This document shows positions 37,820-46,669 of a DNA stretch of 64,000 nucleotides, in pieces; within the stretch, counting starts at the first letter, position 1; each line of letters begins with the position of its first letter. The position numbers were made by a program, and so were the translations under genes. Origin of the DNA: Planifilum fimeticola. Lineage in GTDB: Bacteria > Bacillota > Bacilli > Thermoactinomycetales > DSM-44946. The notes under the pieces are model-generated. The model had not been told where the DNA came from and searched no databases. It worked only from the letters and a program-made list of their open reading frames with translations. Location of the stretch: positions 40,599 to 104,598 of the forward strand of contig NZ_PVNE01000011.1 of NCBI RefSeq assembly GCF_003001905.1, in the 5' to 3' direction.

Positions 37820-38149
37820 ATGCTGTTCGCCAATAAAATCAACAAGTTCCGCACCTTCGGCCTGTTGTTCATCTTTTTGGGCTTCGCCGCCATGTATCTC
37901 GGTTTCCTGTGGCCGTCCCTGCACAGCCTCTTTTTCCTCCTGGGACTGATCGTCATCCTCGGCGGCGTGGGCATCTACTTCTGGACCGGCATCCTATCCA
38001 TGCAGGCCGTCCAAATCGAGTGTCCCAAGTGCGGAAGAACCACCAAGATTTTAGGTAAAATGGACCAATGCGCCTACTGCAAGGTCTATCTTTCCCTCGA
38101 TCCCAAGCACGCGCCGAAGGACACGGCCCAGCCCCCGTCCGCCGAGTGA
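37820..38149 (+). CDS. ygzB: YgzB-family membrane zinc-ribbon protein
   Basis: 109 residues from ATG at 37820 behind GGGAGC. Two hydrophobic helices (FGLLFIFLGFAAMYLGFLW and LFFLLGLIVILGGVGIYFW) are followed by a zinc ribbon with CPKCGR and CAYC. This matches YgzB, a conserved Bacillales protein of unknown role, in Bacillus next to perR. Here perR is about 6 kb away. A TATACT promoter lies upstream and a terminator at 38205-38228 follows. Confidence 0.9.
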   Translation: MLFANKINKFRTFGLLFIFLGFAAMYLGFLWPSLHSLFFLLGLIVILGGVGIYFWTGILSMQAVQIECPKCGRTTKILGKMDQCAYCKVYLSLDPKHAPKDTAQPPSAE

Positions 38150-38204
38150 GCGGATCGCGCTTTCCAAAAACAGATAGCGTGCGCCCGCATTGGGCTCTCT
38201 AAAA

Positions 38205-38228
38205 CCCCCGTATCAAGGGGGATTTTTG
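38205..38228 (+). terminator. Intrinsic terminator after ygzB
   Basis: CCCCC / GGGGG stem with GTATCAA loop and an ATTTTT tail. Confidence 0.75.
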
Positions 38229-38543
38229 GTTTGAGAAGATGTTATTACCAAAGACGTATTTTCCCGAAAGTCATTCTTTTATGGGAATTTCAACTGTATA
38301 ATGATACGTAGGCGTACTCCAAGAGGTGACATTCTTCGCGCAAAAGCGCGTCCGTCCGGGAAAAGCCGCGGCTGATGACAATTTTTGCGGCAGCTTACGA
38401 CGACCGCTTCACTCTCGAATTCTTTCAGATATTATATCTATCGACCCGCCCTCATACTTCTGTCAATTCAGCCAATTTTCTTTTTTATACAAACACCCCT
38501 GCCCGGACGCCTCAACCACCTCACTTCAGCAAGGGGGGCTTTT
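38229..38543. other. Control region upstream of the acyl-CoA synthetase operon
   Basis: About 315 bases. A TATAAT box is at 38297-38302; the -35 (near TTCTTT, 38274) is weak. The transcribed leader would be about 240 bases, with a short hairpin (GCGCAAAAGCGC near 38339). No FadR-like palindrome was recognised. Confidence 0.45.
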
Positions 38544-40541
38544 ATGCAGCAGAAACCTCAAAACCTCCTGGAAATGCTGCATTTCACCGTCAAGCGCCAT
38601 CCCAACAAAAAAGCCGTCTTATGGAAGGAAGACGGCCGATATCGCAGTGTTAGCTACTTCGAACTCTGGGACCTCATCCGTCAATTCGCCTTCGCCCTTC
38701 GTCAAATGGGCGTACAGCGAAACACCAAGGTGGCCATCATCTCCGAAAACGGTCCCCACTGGCTGATCAGCGATTTCGCCGTCCTCAGCCTCGGCGCGGT
38801 CACCGTTCCGATCTACCCGTCCCTGACCGGAAAACAGATCCGCACGATCCTGCAGAACGCCGACGCGGAAGTGGCCATCGTGCAAAACCCGGAGACCGCG
38901 GAACGCGTGAAAAACTGGCCGGAACGGATCAAAAAGGTGATCCTGATCGAACAAGCCGTCTTCGACCACCCCCTGGTGATCTCCTTCAGAAAGGCGATGG
39001 ATCAGGGGAAGGCCAGCCCGATCATCGACCGTTGGGGATGGCAGACCCTGGGCCGGAACGATCTGGCCACCATCGTGTACACCTCCGGAACGACGGGCGA
39101 ACCCAAGGGAGTGATGCTCTCCCACGGAAACATCCTGGCCAACGTGGAAAATGTCCAGCACTTCGTTCCGATCTCCCATCGCGACACATCCCTTTCTTTC
39201 CTTCCCCTGTCCCACATCTTCGAACGAACGGCCGGTCAATTCGTGCCCATGTCCGCCGGCGGAACCATCGCCTATGCGGAAAGCCCCGACACCGTGGCCC
39301 AAAACCTGTTGGAAATCCGGCCCACCCTCATCACCGGCGTTCCCCGGCTGTTTGAAAAAATGTACGCTCAGGTGATGGAATCCATCGAGCAGAGCTCCCC
39401 GCTGAAAAAGCGGCTCTTCCGGTGGGCCATCAAGGTGGGAGAGGATCGGCTCCGCCACATCAACCAGGGCTCCGGTTGGCCCGTTCCCCTAGAGCTCGAG
39501 AAAAAATACCTCCGGGCCAAACAGCTCGTCTTTTCCAAGATCCACGAGAAAACCGGGGGGAACCTGCGGCTGATGATTTCCGGCGGAGCACCCCTTCATC
39601 CGGATGTCAGCCGGTTCTTTTTCACCATCGGCCTTCCCGTCCTGGAGGGATACGGCATGACCGAATGTTCTCCGGTCATCGCCTGCAATCCGGTCCATTA
39701 CATCAAACCGGGCACGGTGGGTCGTCCGCTCCCCGGCACGGAAGTGAAGCTGACCGACGACGGGGAACTCCTGGTGAAAGGCCCCAGCGTCATGATGGGT
39801 TACTATAAACAGCCCGAAGAAACCGTGAGAACGGTGGTGAACGGCTGGCTTCACACCGGCGACATCGCCCAGATCGACGGAGACGGGTATCTGCGGATCG
39901 TGGACCGGAAGAAAAACCTCATTGTCCTGTCAACGGGGAAAAACGTCGCCCCGCAACCGGTGGAAAGCGCCTTGGCCTCCAGCCGGTTCATCCAACAGGC
40001 GGTTCTCGTCGGAAACAACCGCCCCTACGTCTGCGCCCTGATCGTACCGGACTTCGAAACACTCACCCGGCACGCTCAAAAGAATGGATGGACCTTCAAG
40101 ACCCAGGAGGAGCTGGCGCGGCTGTCCCGCCAGCTGCTGCAGGGGGAAATCGACCGCTTGACCGCCGAATTCGCCCCCTTTGAGCGGCCCAAGAAGTTTT
40201 CCGTGCTGATGGAGCCCTTCACCCTCGAAAAGGGGGAGCTGACCCCGACGCTGAAGGTTCGGACCGGCGTTGCAGAGAAAAAGTATGGGGAAGTCATCGA
40301 TGCCCTCTATTCGGATGAGAAGCCGGAAGAGATCATTCCCGCAACCGGCAAGGAGACGGACCCGTCGAAAGCGCCGGAAGGCCCCACCGTCGTCCCGCTT
40401 TTTCAACCGTCGGACCAAGGCGAAGCGTCCGAATCTCCCAAACGGAGCATCCGCTGGAAACGGGCGGTTTTGAGTCGCCAAGTAGTTATTGGCATTCTCA
40501 CCGGTATTCTCGCCGGGATCATGGTGCATGTGCTATTCTGA
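38544..40541 (+). CDS. Long-chain acyl-CoA synthetase with a C-terminal membrane anchor
   Basis: 665 residues from ATG at 38544 (AAGGGGGG upstream; the frame extends further 5' without a ribosome binding site). AMP-forming signature VYTSGTTGEPKGVMLSHGN, FLPLSHIFERTAGQF, GYGMTECSPVIACNP, GWLHTGDIAQIDGDGYLRIVDRKKNLI and the lysine-containing ENTLTPTLKVR-type motif (GELTPTLKVRTG) show a complete ANL enzyme activating fatty acids with ATP and CoA. Unusually, an acidic/Pro linker leads to a final membrane helix (VVIGILTGILAGIMVHVLF). It heads a run of five membrane-anchored coiled-coil genes. Confidence 0.93.
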   Translation: MQQKPQNLLEMLHFTVKRHPNKKAVLWKEDGRYRSVSYFELWDLIRQFAFALRQMGVQRNTKVAIISENGPHWLISDFAVLSLGAVTVPIYPSLTGKQIRTILQNADAEVAIVQNPETAERVKNWPERIKKVILIEQAVFDHPLVISFRKAMDQGKASPIIDRWGWQTLGRNDLATIVYTSGTTGEPKGVMLSHGNILANVENVQHFVPISHRDTSLSFLPLSHIFERTAGQFVPMSAGGTIAYAESPDTVAQNLLEIRPTLITGVPRLFEKMYAQVMESIEQSSPLKKRLFRWAIKVGEDRLRHINQGSGWPVPLELEKKYLRAKQLVFSKIHEKTGGNLRLMISGGAPLHPDVSRFFFTIGLPVLEGYGMTECSPVIACNPVHYIKPGTVGRPLPGTEVKLTDDGELLVKGPSVMMGYYKQPEETVRTVVNGWLHTGDIAQIDGDGYLRIVDRKKNLIVLSTGKNVAPQPVESALASSRFIQQAVLVGNNRPYVCALIVPDFETLTRHAQKNGWTFKTQEELARLSRQLLQGEIDRLTAEFAPFERPKKFSVLMEPFTLEKGELTPTLKVRTGVAEKKYGEVIDALYSDEKPEEIIPATGKETDPSKAPEGPTVVPLFQPSDQGEASESPKRSIRWKRAVLSRQVVIGILTGILAGIMVHVLF

Positions 40542-40559
40542 ACCAAAGGAGGTTGGAAG

Positions 40560-41153
40560 ATGCGGTACCTCCCCGCCATCATCGCTTTCATCATCGCCTT
40601 CGGCCTGACGGTCTCCCTCCCCATGCTGTTCGCCGACAAGTCCGGAGAAGGGGACAATCCTTTTCCCTTTTCAGCGGATCGGGAGGAAGTAAGCGCCCTG
40701 GAAGGACTGCACAAACAGGTGGATCTCAACGGCATGCTGGATCGAATCGGGCAAAACAACCAGCAGTTGGGCGCAGTCAATGAAAACATCCTGGGCGGTT
40801 TGTCCTCCATCGACAAAAAGTCGGGACAGACGGCAGAGGTCCACGAAAAACTGCGAATGGTCAACGAAGGGCTCAAAGATCAGTCCTTCACCCTGGGCGA
40901 TCTGGAATCGGTGACCGGACAGCAGGTCAACCTGAGCCAAAACCTGAACGATCTCAGCTCCTTTCTCAACGGCAAGATGGCCCTGATCGCCTCTTCCGCG
41001 AAGGTCCAGGTCGACCAGGCAAACCGGCTCAGGGCCATCACCCTGGACACCAAAGCCAAGCTGGAAAAGGCGCTGGAGCAGAATCAGGTGCTCAACAGCA
41101 AACTGAAATCGGCAGCGGCGAAAAGCCAGCAAGCCGCCAACTCTTTGCCGTAA
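40560..41153 (+). CDS. Membrane-anchored coiled-coil protein 1 of 5
   Basis: 197 residues, ATG behind AAAGGAGG, 18 bases after the synthetase stop. One N-terminal membrane helix (AIIAFIIAFGLTVSLPMLF) is followed by an extended coiled coil rich in Leu, Asn, Gln, Ser and Lys (heptads such as LEGLHKQVDLNGMLDRIGQ, LNSKLKSAAAKSQQ). No cysteine and no enzyme motif. The positive-inside rule places the coil outside the cell. No family is recognised; the shape resembles sensor stalks of chemoreceptors or cell-surface adaptors. Confidence 0.8.
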   Translation: MRYLPAIIAFIIAFGLTVSLPMLFADKSGEGDNPFPFSADREEVSALEGLHKQVDLNGMLDRIGQNNQQLGAVNENILGGLSSIDKKSGQTAEVHEKLRMVNEGLKDQSFTLGDLESVTGQQVNLSQNLNDLSSFLNGKMALIASSAKVQVDQANRLRAITLDTKAKLEKALEQNQVLNSKLKSAAAKSQQAANSLP

Positions 41154-41165
41154 AGGGGAGATTTC

Positions 41166-41678
41166 ATGATTCGAAAAACCTTGTCCATCATCGCCCTTCT
41201 TCTCCTGAGCGGCTTTTTGATCAACGGCATCACCATGACGCAAAATTTAAAGCGCCTCCATGCCGGATTGGAATCCAATGTGGAATCGGTGAAAACCCTG
41301 AACCAGGTCCAGTCTTCCATCATCGACAAAAACGGAGAGCTGAGCAGGATGCTCTCCACCATGGACCGGGCTGACAAGGGGTTGGACGATGCCATCGGAA
41401 AGACGGATCAACTGCTGGTCCTTCTGTCAAAGGTGGTGGACTACAACGCCGACACGCTTCGCCTCAACGACCAGATGCTCAAATATTCCTCCAACTCGAA
41501 GCGGGACATTCAATCCATCAGCCAAAGCCTCGCGGAGCTCGATCCCTACATGAAACAGATGGATGAGATGTTGAAAAACCTGGCGGCCACCGCCAAGGAT
41601 GACGAGAAATACCTGAAGGACATCCTCAATTCGACCCGCCATATGAACAGCAAATTGCCCGGGGTGAATACCCGATGA
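41166..41678 (+). CDS. Membrane-anchored coiled-coil protein 2 of 5
   Basis: 170 residues, ATG behind AAAGGGGAG. Signal anchor LSIIALLLLSGFLINGITM, then a helical rod with regular heptads (LNQVQSSIIDKNGELSRML, LLVLLSKVVDYNADTLRLN, MKQMDEMLKNLAATA). It contains no cysteine. Its stop overlaps the start of the next gene (ATGA), so synthesis is coupled one-to-one. Probably a paralogue or partner of its neighbours in an extracytoplasmic bundle; function unknown. Confidence 0.8.
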   Translation: MIRKTLSIIALLLLSGFLINGITMTQNLKRLHAGLESNVESVKTLNQVQSSIIDKNGELSRMLSTMDRADKGLDDAIGKTDQLLVLLSKVVDYNADTLRLNDQMLKYSSNSKRDIQSISQSLAELDPYMKQMDEMLKNLAATAKDDEKYLKDILNSTRHMNSKLPGVNTR

Positions 41679-42202
41679 ATATGCTCAAAATCACCACTCT
41701 GCTGATCACGGTGCTGCTCGCGGTCAACGCCGGGAACACCTGGCTGCAGCTCTATATGCAAAAAGACATGGTGTCTCTGTCCCGGGAATTGGAAAAGCAA
41801 CTGGCCCTCTCGGCCGATAAATCCAAAAAAATGAACGAACAGCTGGACGCCATCGCCGAGCTGAAAAAGAAAAGCCAATCCCTGAGCAAAAAGGTGACCC
41901 GGGTTGAAAGCAACACCGCCGGTTTGGACAAGGAGCTTCAGGAGCTGGACCGAATCGTCGCCGCCATCTCCCAGCGGGTAAACGCCATCGGAGAGAACAC
42001 GGGGCTCACCTACCAGGATCTGAAGCAGATTGAAACGTCCGTCCGCTCCAGCATTCAAACCCTCCAATCCCTGGAAGCCTCCAACAAGCAGGTGGTCCAG
42101 ACCCTGAACAACATGAAGTCCCTTCAGGCGGAAATCAACGCCAACCTCCGGCAAATGAACGAGAAGACCAAATTCCTTCCGGAGACCACGGTGAGGAGGT
42201 GA
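41675..42202 (+). CDS. Membrane-anchored coiled-coil protein 3 of 5
   Basis: 175 residues; ATG at 41675 overlaps the previous stop. Signal anchor ITTLLITVLLAVNAGNTWL, then coiled coil (LEKQLALSADKSKKMNEQL, LSKKVTRVESNTAGLDKEL, IVAAISQRVNAIGENTG). It contains no cysteine. The next gene begins seven bases after its stop. No named family recognised. Confidence 0.8.
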   Translation: MNMLKITTLLITVLLAVNAGNTWLQLYMQKDMVSLSRELEKQLALSADKSKKMNEQLDAIAELKKKSQSLSKKVTRVESNTAGLDKELQELDRIVAAISQRVNAIGENTGLTYQDLKQIETSVRSSIQTLQSLEASNKQVVQTLNNMKSLQAEINANLRQMNEKTKFLPETTVRR

Positions 42203-42208
42203 CGCCCC

Positions 42209-43003
42209 GTGAACTTCAACCATTGGAATTTCGGCGGCCCCAAGTGGAAAGTGGCACTCCTCGTCGGATTCTTTGCCTTTTTTGTCGCCGCCACCCCGAC
42301 CCTCGCCAAGTGGAGTGACACCGCCGTCCTCCCGGGACTGGCCCAGTACAACATCTTCGGCCTGACCAGCGATCTGGTGGATCGAACCAGCGGGATGTTG
42401 GAGGACACCAAAAAGTTGGAAGGGGAAGTGACCAAGGCGGAAGAGGCCCTTGAAGGGCTGAAGCATCAGAACGAAGTGCTCAGCGAGCAGATCCGGACGA
42501 ACGAGAACATCAAAAAAGAGCTGGACAACCAGCTGGCGGGCAACATCGGCGCCCGCGATCTGATGGAAGAAATCCTCAAGCGGGAGAAACAGACGGCCAA
42601 GTTGACCGAGCAGACAGCCGACAGAGCGAACCAGGTGAAAGACCAGATGATCGCCACCGCGGGGCAGCTCGGCACGGTGGCCGAATACACCGGTGAAGTG
42701 GCGAACGCCACGGCCAAGATGAACAACCGCATGGACATGCTGCTGGCGGAGCTGGATACCTCCGTGCACAACTTCCGTCTTCTCGCCAGAATCAAGGGCG
42801 GTCTGGAGACCGTGAAAAACATATTGGATGAAACCCTGAAAAATACCGTGGGCAGAATCCTTCCCCTCCCCGAGAAACAATCCGGGTCTTCAGAGGAAAC
42901 GCCGCAAGAAAAGCCTGCGGGTCAATCCCCGAAGGAAGAACAGGAAGAGAAAAAATCAGAGGGCGGATTATTGAAACGTCTGCTGGATCCGCTTCTGCCC
43001 TGA
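42209..43003 (+). CDS. Membrane-anchored or secreted coiled-coil protein 4 of 5
   Basis: 264 residues from GTG at 42209 with GAGGAGGTG upstream. The N-terminus (KWKVALLVGFFAFFVAATPTLAKW) may be a cleavable signal or an anchor. The largest of the set: long helices (VTKAEEALEGLKHQNEVLSEQI, MEEILKREKQTAKLTEQTAD in outline) and an acidic/Lys-rich disordered tail (SSEETPQEKPAGQSPKEEQ) ending in GGLLKRLLDPLLP, a possible amphipathic membrane-binding helix. No cysteine. Function unknown. Confidence 0.8.
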   Translation: MNFNHWNFGGPKWKVALLVGFFAFFVAATPTLAKWSDTAVLPGLAQYNIFGLTSDLVDRTSGMLEDTKKLEGEVTKAEEALEGLKHQNEVLSEQIRTNENIKKELDNQLAGNIGARDLMEEILKREKQTAKLTEQTADRANQVKDQMIATAGQLGTVAEYTGEVANATAKMNNRMDMLLAELDTSVHNFRLLARIKGGLETVKNILDETLKNTVGRILPLPEKQSGSSEETPQEKPAGQSPKEEQEEKKSEGGLLKRLLDPLLP

Positions 43004-43019
43004 CGAAAGGAGAGTTCCC

Positions 43020-43544
43020 ATGCTCGTACGCTCCATCGTGATCTTGATCAATCTCGGGCTTCTTGGGCTGTTGGGCTGGGGCACCTTCCAGCAGATCACG
43101 ACGCAGCAGGAAACCAACCGGGTGATGGCCGACGTCCACGAAAACATCCGCCAGGCCCATCAGCTGACGGTCGTAACCAATGAGCAATTGAAACCTCTGC
43201 GGGAGACGGCGGCGGTTGTGGAAGAGATGAACATCAAACTGGACAACACCGTCAACCTCCTTAGCCGCATGAACAACAGCCTGGCCAACGTGCAGGCGAG
43301 CGAGCAGAAGATCGTCCTGGGATTGGACCGGCTGAACAAAAACACGGCCATGGTGATGAACCAGCTGGGGAACATCTCGCGCATTAACGAACAGTTGCTG
43401 GCCCCCGCCACCCGGACGGCAAAGCAAGCCCAGAGCGAATACGGCCTGATCGAAGACTTGTACGATATGACCGGCGCCACCATTCAAGAGGTGGCGAAGC
43501 TCAACCGCAAATTCGCCTTTCTCGGCAAAATTCCGGTTCCGTAA
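43020..43544 (+). CDS. Membrane-anchored coiled-coil protein 5 of 5
   Basis: 174 residues, ATG behind GAAAGGAG. Signal anchor SIVILINLGLLGLLGWGTF, then a coiled coil (VHENIRQAHQLTVVTNEQL, MNIKLDNTVNLLSRMNNSL, NKNTAMVMNQLGNISRINEQL in outline). The heptads hold many Asn and Gln like the other four. No cysteine. It is 18 bases upstream of the small membrane protein that ends the operon. Confidence 0.8.
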   Translation: MLVRSIVILINLGLLGLLGWGTFQQITTQQETNRVMADVHENIRQAHQLTVVTNEQLKPLRETAAVVEEMNIKLDNTVNLLSRMNNSLANVQASEQKIVLGLDRLNKNTAMVMNQLGNISRINEQLLAPATRTAKQAQSEYGLIEDLYDMTGATIQEVAKLNRKFAFLGKIPVP

Positions 43545-43562
43545 CATTGGAGGGGAACGATC

Positions 43563-43730
43563 ATGTTTTACAGTCTGCTGTACCTTATGACCATCGTTGC
43601 CATCCTCGTCTTTACCGGACTGGCGATCTACGCCATCATCCGGGAAAGGCCCGTCTTCAAATGGCTGGCCGGATTGACCGCCGTCTCGGTGGCCTACGTC
43701 TTGATCATCGCCATCAGCGTTTTCCTTTAG
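43563..43730 (+). CDS. 55-residue two-helix membrane protein
   Basis: ATG at 43563 behind GGAGGGG. It encodes 55 residues with two hydrophobic helices (LLYLMTIVAILVFTGLAIYAI and WLAGLTAVSVAYVLIIAISVF) joined by a short basic loop IRERPVFK. It is the last gene before a strong terminator, in the same transcript as the coiled-coil genes. It could be a membrane partner or assembly factor for them. Family unknown. Confidence 0.75.
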   Translation: MFYSLLYLMTIVAILVFTGLAIYAIIRERPVFKWLAGLTAVSVAYVLIIAISVFL

Positions 43731-43742
43731 TAGGAAAAGGAT

Positions 43743-43781
43743 AACCGGGAACCGCATCAGCCGGCGGATTCCCGGTTTTTT
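43743..43781 (+). terminator. Intrinsic terminator of the coiled-coil operon
   Basis: AACCGGGAA / TTCCCGGTT stem followed by TTTT. Confidence 0.88.
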
Positions 43782-43872
43782 CATGAAAAATCCCCTGCAC
43801 ATCGTGCAAGGGAAGATTTGAAAGGATGGGTGTTACCGATCAAGGGCTCTCAAGCCCGTTCTTTGGTTTTCA

Positions 43873-44307
43873 TTATTGGCAGTCGGCACACAAGCCATAC
43901 ACTTCCATCCGATGAGAATCGACCTGAAAGCCGGTCTTTTTGGCCGCCTCTTCCTCCACCTCGATGAGGGGCGGATATTTGAAGTCCGTGATTTTTCCAC
44001 ACCGGCGGCAAATGACGTGGTAATGATCGCTCATATTGGCATCAAAACGGCTTGAGGCATCGCCGTACGTCAATTCCCTCACCAGACCGGCCTCTTTAAA
44101 CAATCGCAGATTGTTGTAGATCGTAGCCACGCTCATGTTGGGAAAATCCTTCTCGAGCGCCTTGTAAATCTCATCGGCGGTCGGATGGCTCATCGATGAC
44201 AGGAGGTATTCCAGTATCGCATGACGCTGGGGCGTCATGCGGACGCCTGTCGCCTTCAACCTTTCCACCGCTTCTCTCAAGCGATCCGGCGCCATTGCCA
44301 TAGCCAT
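43873..44307 (-). CDS. perR: Peroxide-sensing Fur-family repressor PerR
   Basis: 144 residues. Winged helix [36 protein letters not shown] (outline) with the PerR-type recognition helix; metal/peroxide sensing region [29 protein letters not shown]; structural zinc from CRRC and CADC at the C-terminus. It controls catalase, peroxiredoxin and iron genes in Bacillales. A Per-box-like sequence at 44347-44361 suggests self-control. It follows nth on the same strand. Confidence 0.94.
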   Translation of the reverse strand: MAMAMAPDRLREAVERLKATGVRMTPQRHAILEYLLSSMSHPTADEIYKALEKDFPNMSVATIYNNLRLFKEAGLVRELTYGDASSRFDANMSDHYHVICRRCGKITDFKYPPLIEVEEEAAKKTGFQVDSHRMEVYGLCADCQ

Positions 44308-44346
44308 CCACCTCGCTTTCCCGCCTTAAAAACACTCATTTCCACT

Positions 44347-44361
44347 TAATAATATCTATAA
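44347..44361 (-). promoter_or_regulatory. Per-box-like site upstream of perR
   Basis: TAATAATATCTATAA matches the consensus TTATAATnATTATAA at 11 of 14 positions, 40 bases before the perR start, supporting autoregulation. Confidence 0.6.
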
Positions 44362-44405
44362 TTAGTCTACGTCGAAGGGGCTTGTCTTGTCAATGGAACA
44401 TCCCC

Positions 44406-45053
44406 TCAGCCTTGATTTTTGGCGAACCGGCAGTAGGGAGCCAAATCGCAGATCCCGCATTTGGGATTCCGCGCGCTGCAGATGCGCCGCCCGTGCCAGA
44501 TCAGGCGGTGGTGGGCGATCGACCATTCCTCTCGCGGAATCCTCCGGGTCAGTTGCTTCTCGGTCTCCAACGGATTATCGCTGTCGGCAAGACCCAGCCG
44601 GTTGGAAACGCGCTGCACATGCGTATCCACCGCCAGCGCGGGAACGCCGAAAGCATTGCTCAACACCACGTTGGCCGTTTTTCGCCCCACGCCGGGCAAT
44701 TTCTCCAGGGCCTCCCGCTCCGCCGGCACTTCTCCCTGGTATTGTTCCACGAGAATGCGACAGGTTTGCAGGATATTTTTGCTTTTGTTTCGATACAGAC
44801 CCAACCCGCGGATCTCTTCCGCCAGCTCCTCCTCCGAAAGCGACAGAAAATCCTCGGGAGCGGGATACTTGGCAAACAGCCGCTCCGTCACCTTGTTCAC
44901 CTGTCGGTCGGTGGATTGGGCGGACAGGATGGTCGCGATCAGCAATTCAAAGGGATTGCGAAAGTGAAGTTCGCAATGGGCATCCGGGTACATGGCCGCC
45001 AACGTATCCATGATCTTCCGGGTCGGAACCCGTCCGCTCTTTTTTTGGGTCAA
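44406..45053 (-). CDS. nth: Endonuclease III
   Basis: 215 residues from TTG at 45053, behind GGGGGAGGAGGAGG; a longer frame to 45347 is not supported. The helix-hairpin-helix LPGVGRKTANVVLSNAFGVPALAVDTHVQRV (outline) contains catalytic Lys and Asp. The C-terminal CSARNPKCGICDLAPYC holds the 4Fe-4S cluster (C-x6-C-x2-C-x5-C). It is a DNA glycosylase/AP lyase for oxidised pyrimidines. About 100 bases separate it from perR downstream. Confidence 0.95.
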   Translation of the reverse strand: MTQKKSGRVPTRKIMDTLAAMYPDAHCELHFRNPFELLIATILSAQSTDRQVNKVTERLFAKYPAPEDFLSLSEEELAEEIRGLGLYRNKSKNILQTCRILVEQYQGEVPAEREALEKLPGVGRKTANVVLSNAFGVPALAVDTHVQRVSNRLGLADSDNPLETEKQLTRRIPREEWSIAHHRLIWHGRRICSARNPKCGICDLAPYCRFAKNQG

Positions 45054-45406
45054 GGGCCTCCTCCTCCCCCGGGAGCTTGCTTCTTGAAACATTTCAGGTC
45101 CATTGTACCAAAAATCGCGGTCCCGTCCCGCCTTTTTGTTCAATTTGTGCCGGATCAAGGCCACAGGAGGAAATCGGGAACGATGTCCTGTGTGCGGGAG
45201 GAATTGGGGGCGCTTCGTTCGTTTCGACAAGGCAACCATGATGCGAATCCCCAACCTCCCACGAAAAAAGCCCGTAGACGGGCTGTGGAGCGAAGGCCGG
45301 CGAGGGGACAATGCCGTAAGCTGACGTTTCAAACGCTTTCGCGTCATTTCCCCGCCGCTCCGTCCTTTGGATTCACGGGTTTGAAGCTCTTTCTCCCTGA
45401 CCAGGA
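45054..45406. other. Gene-free stretch between nth and a methyltransferase
   Basis: About 350 bases. It holds the terminator of the methyltransferase (45264-45284) and presumably the nth promoter. No coding frame with a ribosome binding site. Confidence 0.45.
45264..45284 (-). terminator. Intrinsic terminator after the methyltransferase
   Basis: Minus strand AGCCCGT-CT-ACGGGCT followed by TTTTT, about 120 bases beyond the stop codon. Confidence 0.75.
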
Positions 45407-46177
45407 CTAAATCTTTTTGGCCTCCACGACCAATTCGCTGCTTTGGCGATCGAAGGGACGGCCCTTGAAATCGCCGTAGCGGTTTACCACCTGAAAGCCG
45501 GCCACCCGCAGGAGATGAAAAAGCTCCGTCGGATAAACGTACCGAAACCAGAAGACGGTGCGCAGGCGTTCCAAGGACCGGCCCTCTCCGTCAAAACGCT
45601 CCAGGTAGCGGATCACGCGGGCACGCTGAAGGAAGTGATCAAACTCCGTCCAGTCGTGAACTTCCACCAAGTGATCGGTCCCCGGCACGGGAAAGGAGCC
45701 CCGGTACGCCATCCGCCGGTCCTGGTCGGCCAAATCGGATACCTTCGGAACGAAGATGTTGAAGGCGAACAGCCCGTCCTCCTCCAGATGCCGGCGAATC
45801 GCAGCCAAAGCGGCCAGTTGTTCCCTCACCGTCATCAGGTGAAGAAAGGAGCGATAAGGGATGATGATCAGCCGGAAACGCTCCCCCAGATCGAAGTGGC
45901 TCATATTTCCTTCCACCCAGCGAATCCGGTCTGAAACCCCCATCTCGGCCGCTTTTTTCCGGGCCCGATGCAACATCTCCGGGGAAAGGTCCAGACCCGT
46001 CACCTCGATGCCGGTCCGGGCGATGGCCAAACTGCATCGACCCGTCCCGCATCCCAGCTCCAGCACCGGTCCTCCGCTTTTTTGGGCCAGTCCCACATAA
46101 TAGGCGATGTCCCCGTCCAGGCCGGTGGAGATCCAATCATAATGCTCCGGAAGGGAATAGGCGCTGACTTCGTTCAA
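45407..46177 (-). CDS. Class I SAM-dependent methyltransferase
   Basis: 256 residues. Motif I PVLELGCGTGRCSLAIA, motif II VTGLDLSPEMLHRARKKA, then VEGNMSHFDLGERFRLIIIPYRSFLHL and a C-terminal beta-rich part (YVYPTELFHLLRVAGFQVVNRYGDF). This arrangement is common in small-molecule methyltransferases of Gram-positive bacteria. The substrate is unknown. It is 21 bases after the Bcp gene start region's downstream neighbour on the same strand and may be co-transcribed with bcp. Confidence 0.88.
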   Translation of the reverse strand: MNEVSAYSLPEHYDWISTGLDGDIAYYVGLAQKSGGPVLELGCGTGRCSLAIARTGIEVTGLDLSPEMLHRARKKAAEMGVSDRIRWVEGNMSHFDLGERFRLIIIPYRSFLHLMTVREQLAALAAIRRHLEEDGLFAFNIFVPKVSDLADQDRRMAYRGSFPVPGTDHLVEVHDWTEFDHFLQRARVIRYLERFDGEGRSLERLRTVFWFRYVYPTELFHLLRVAGFQVVNRYGDFKGRPFDRQSSELVVEAKKI

Positions 46178-46198
46178 AGGCTCCCCCTCCCGTTCGGA

Positions 46199-46669
46199 TC
46201 AGGAGAGATGCTCCTTCACAAACTCCAGCGCTTCCTTCACGTGGCCGTCCACTTTGACCTTGCGGTAAATCTTGGCCAGACGCCCCTCCTTGTCGATGAT
46301 GAAGGTGGAGCGCTCAATTCCCCACTTCTTTTTGCCAAACATGTTCTTCTCCTTGTACACTCCGTATTTCTTCGACACCTCCGCCTCGGTGTCGGCGAGG
46401 AGCAAAAAGGGCAGGTCGTATTTGCGGATGAATTTTTCGTGGGAATTTAGATCATCCAGGCTGACGCCGAGAATCACCGTGTCCAGCTCGGAGAATTCCC
46501 CGGACATGTCGCGGAAATCGCAGGCCTCCGCGGTGCAGCCCGGTGTGTTGTCCTTCGGATAAAAATAGAGAACCACATTCTTTTTCCCCCGAAAATCCGA
46601 CAGGGAGACCTGTTCACCATTGCTGGCGGGCAAAGTGAAATCGGGTGCCATATCCCCTTCATTAAGCAT
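46199..46669 (-). CDS. bcp: Thiol peroxidase Bcp (peroxiredoxin Q)
   Basis: 156 residues from ATG at 46669, seven bases after GGAGGTG. Peroxidatic Cys in [15 protein letters not shown], with the resolving Cys five residues later, as in atypical 2-Cys Bcp proteins. [21 protein letters not shown] and [10 protein letters not shown] are family landmarks. It reduces peroxides using thioredoxin. PerR lies nearby but no Per box was seen directly upstream. Confidence 0.95.
   Translation of the reverse strand: MLNEGDMAPDFTLPASNGEQVSLSDFRGKKNVVLYFYPKDNTPGCTAEACDFRDMSGEFSELDTVILGVSLDDLNSHEKFIRKYDLPFLLLADTEAEVSKKYGVYKEKNMFGKKKWGIERSTFIIDKEGRLAKIYRKVKVDGHVKEALEFVKEHLS

Noticed and set aside
38229..38543. 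Possible riboswitch or T-box before the acyl-CoA synthetase
   Set aside because: No specifier-loop, T-box or known aptamer motif, and no terminator near the start codon.
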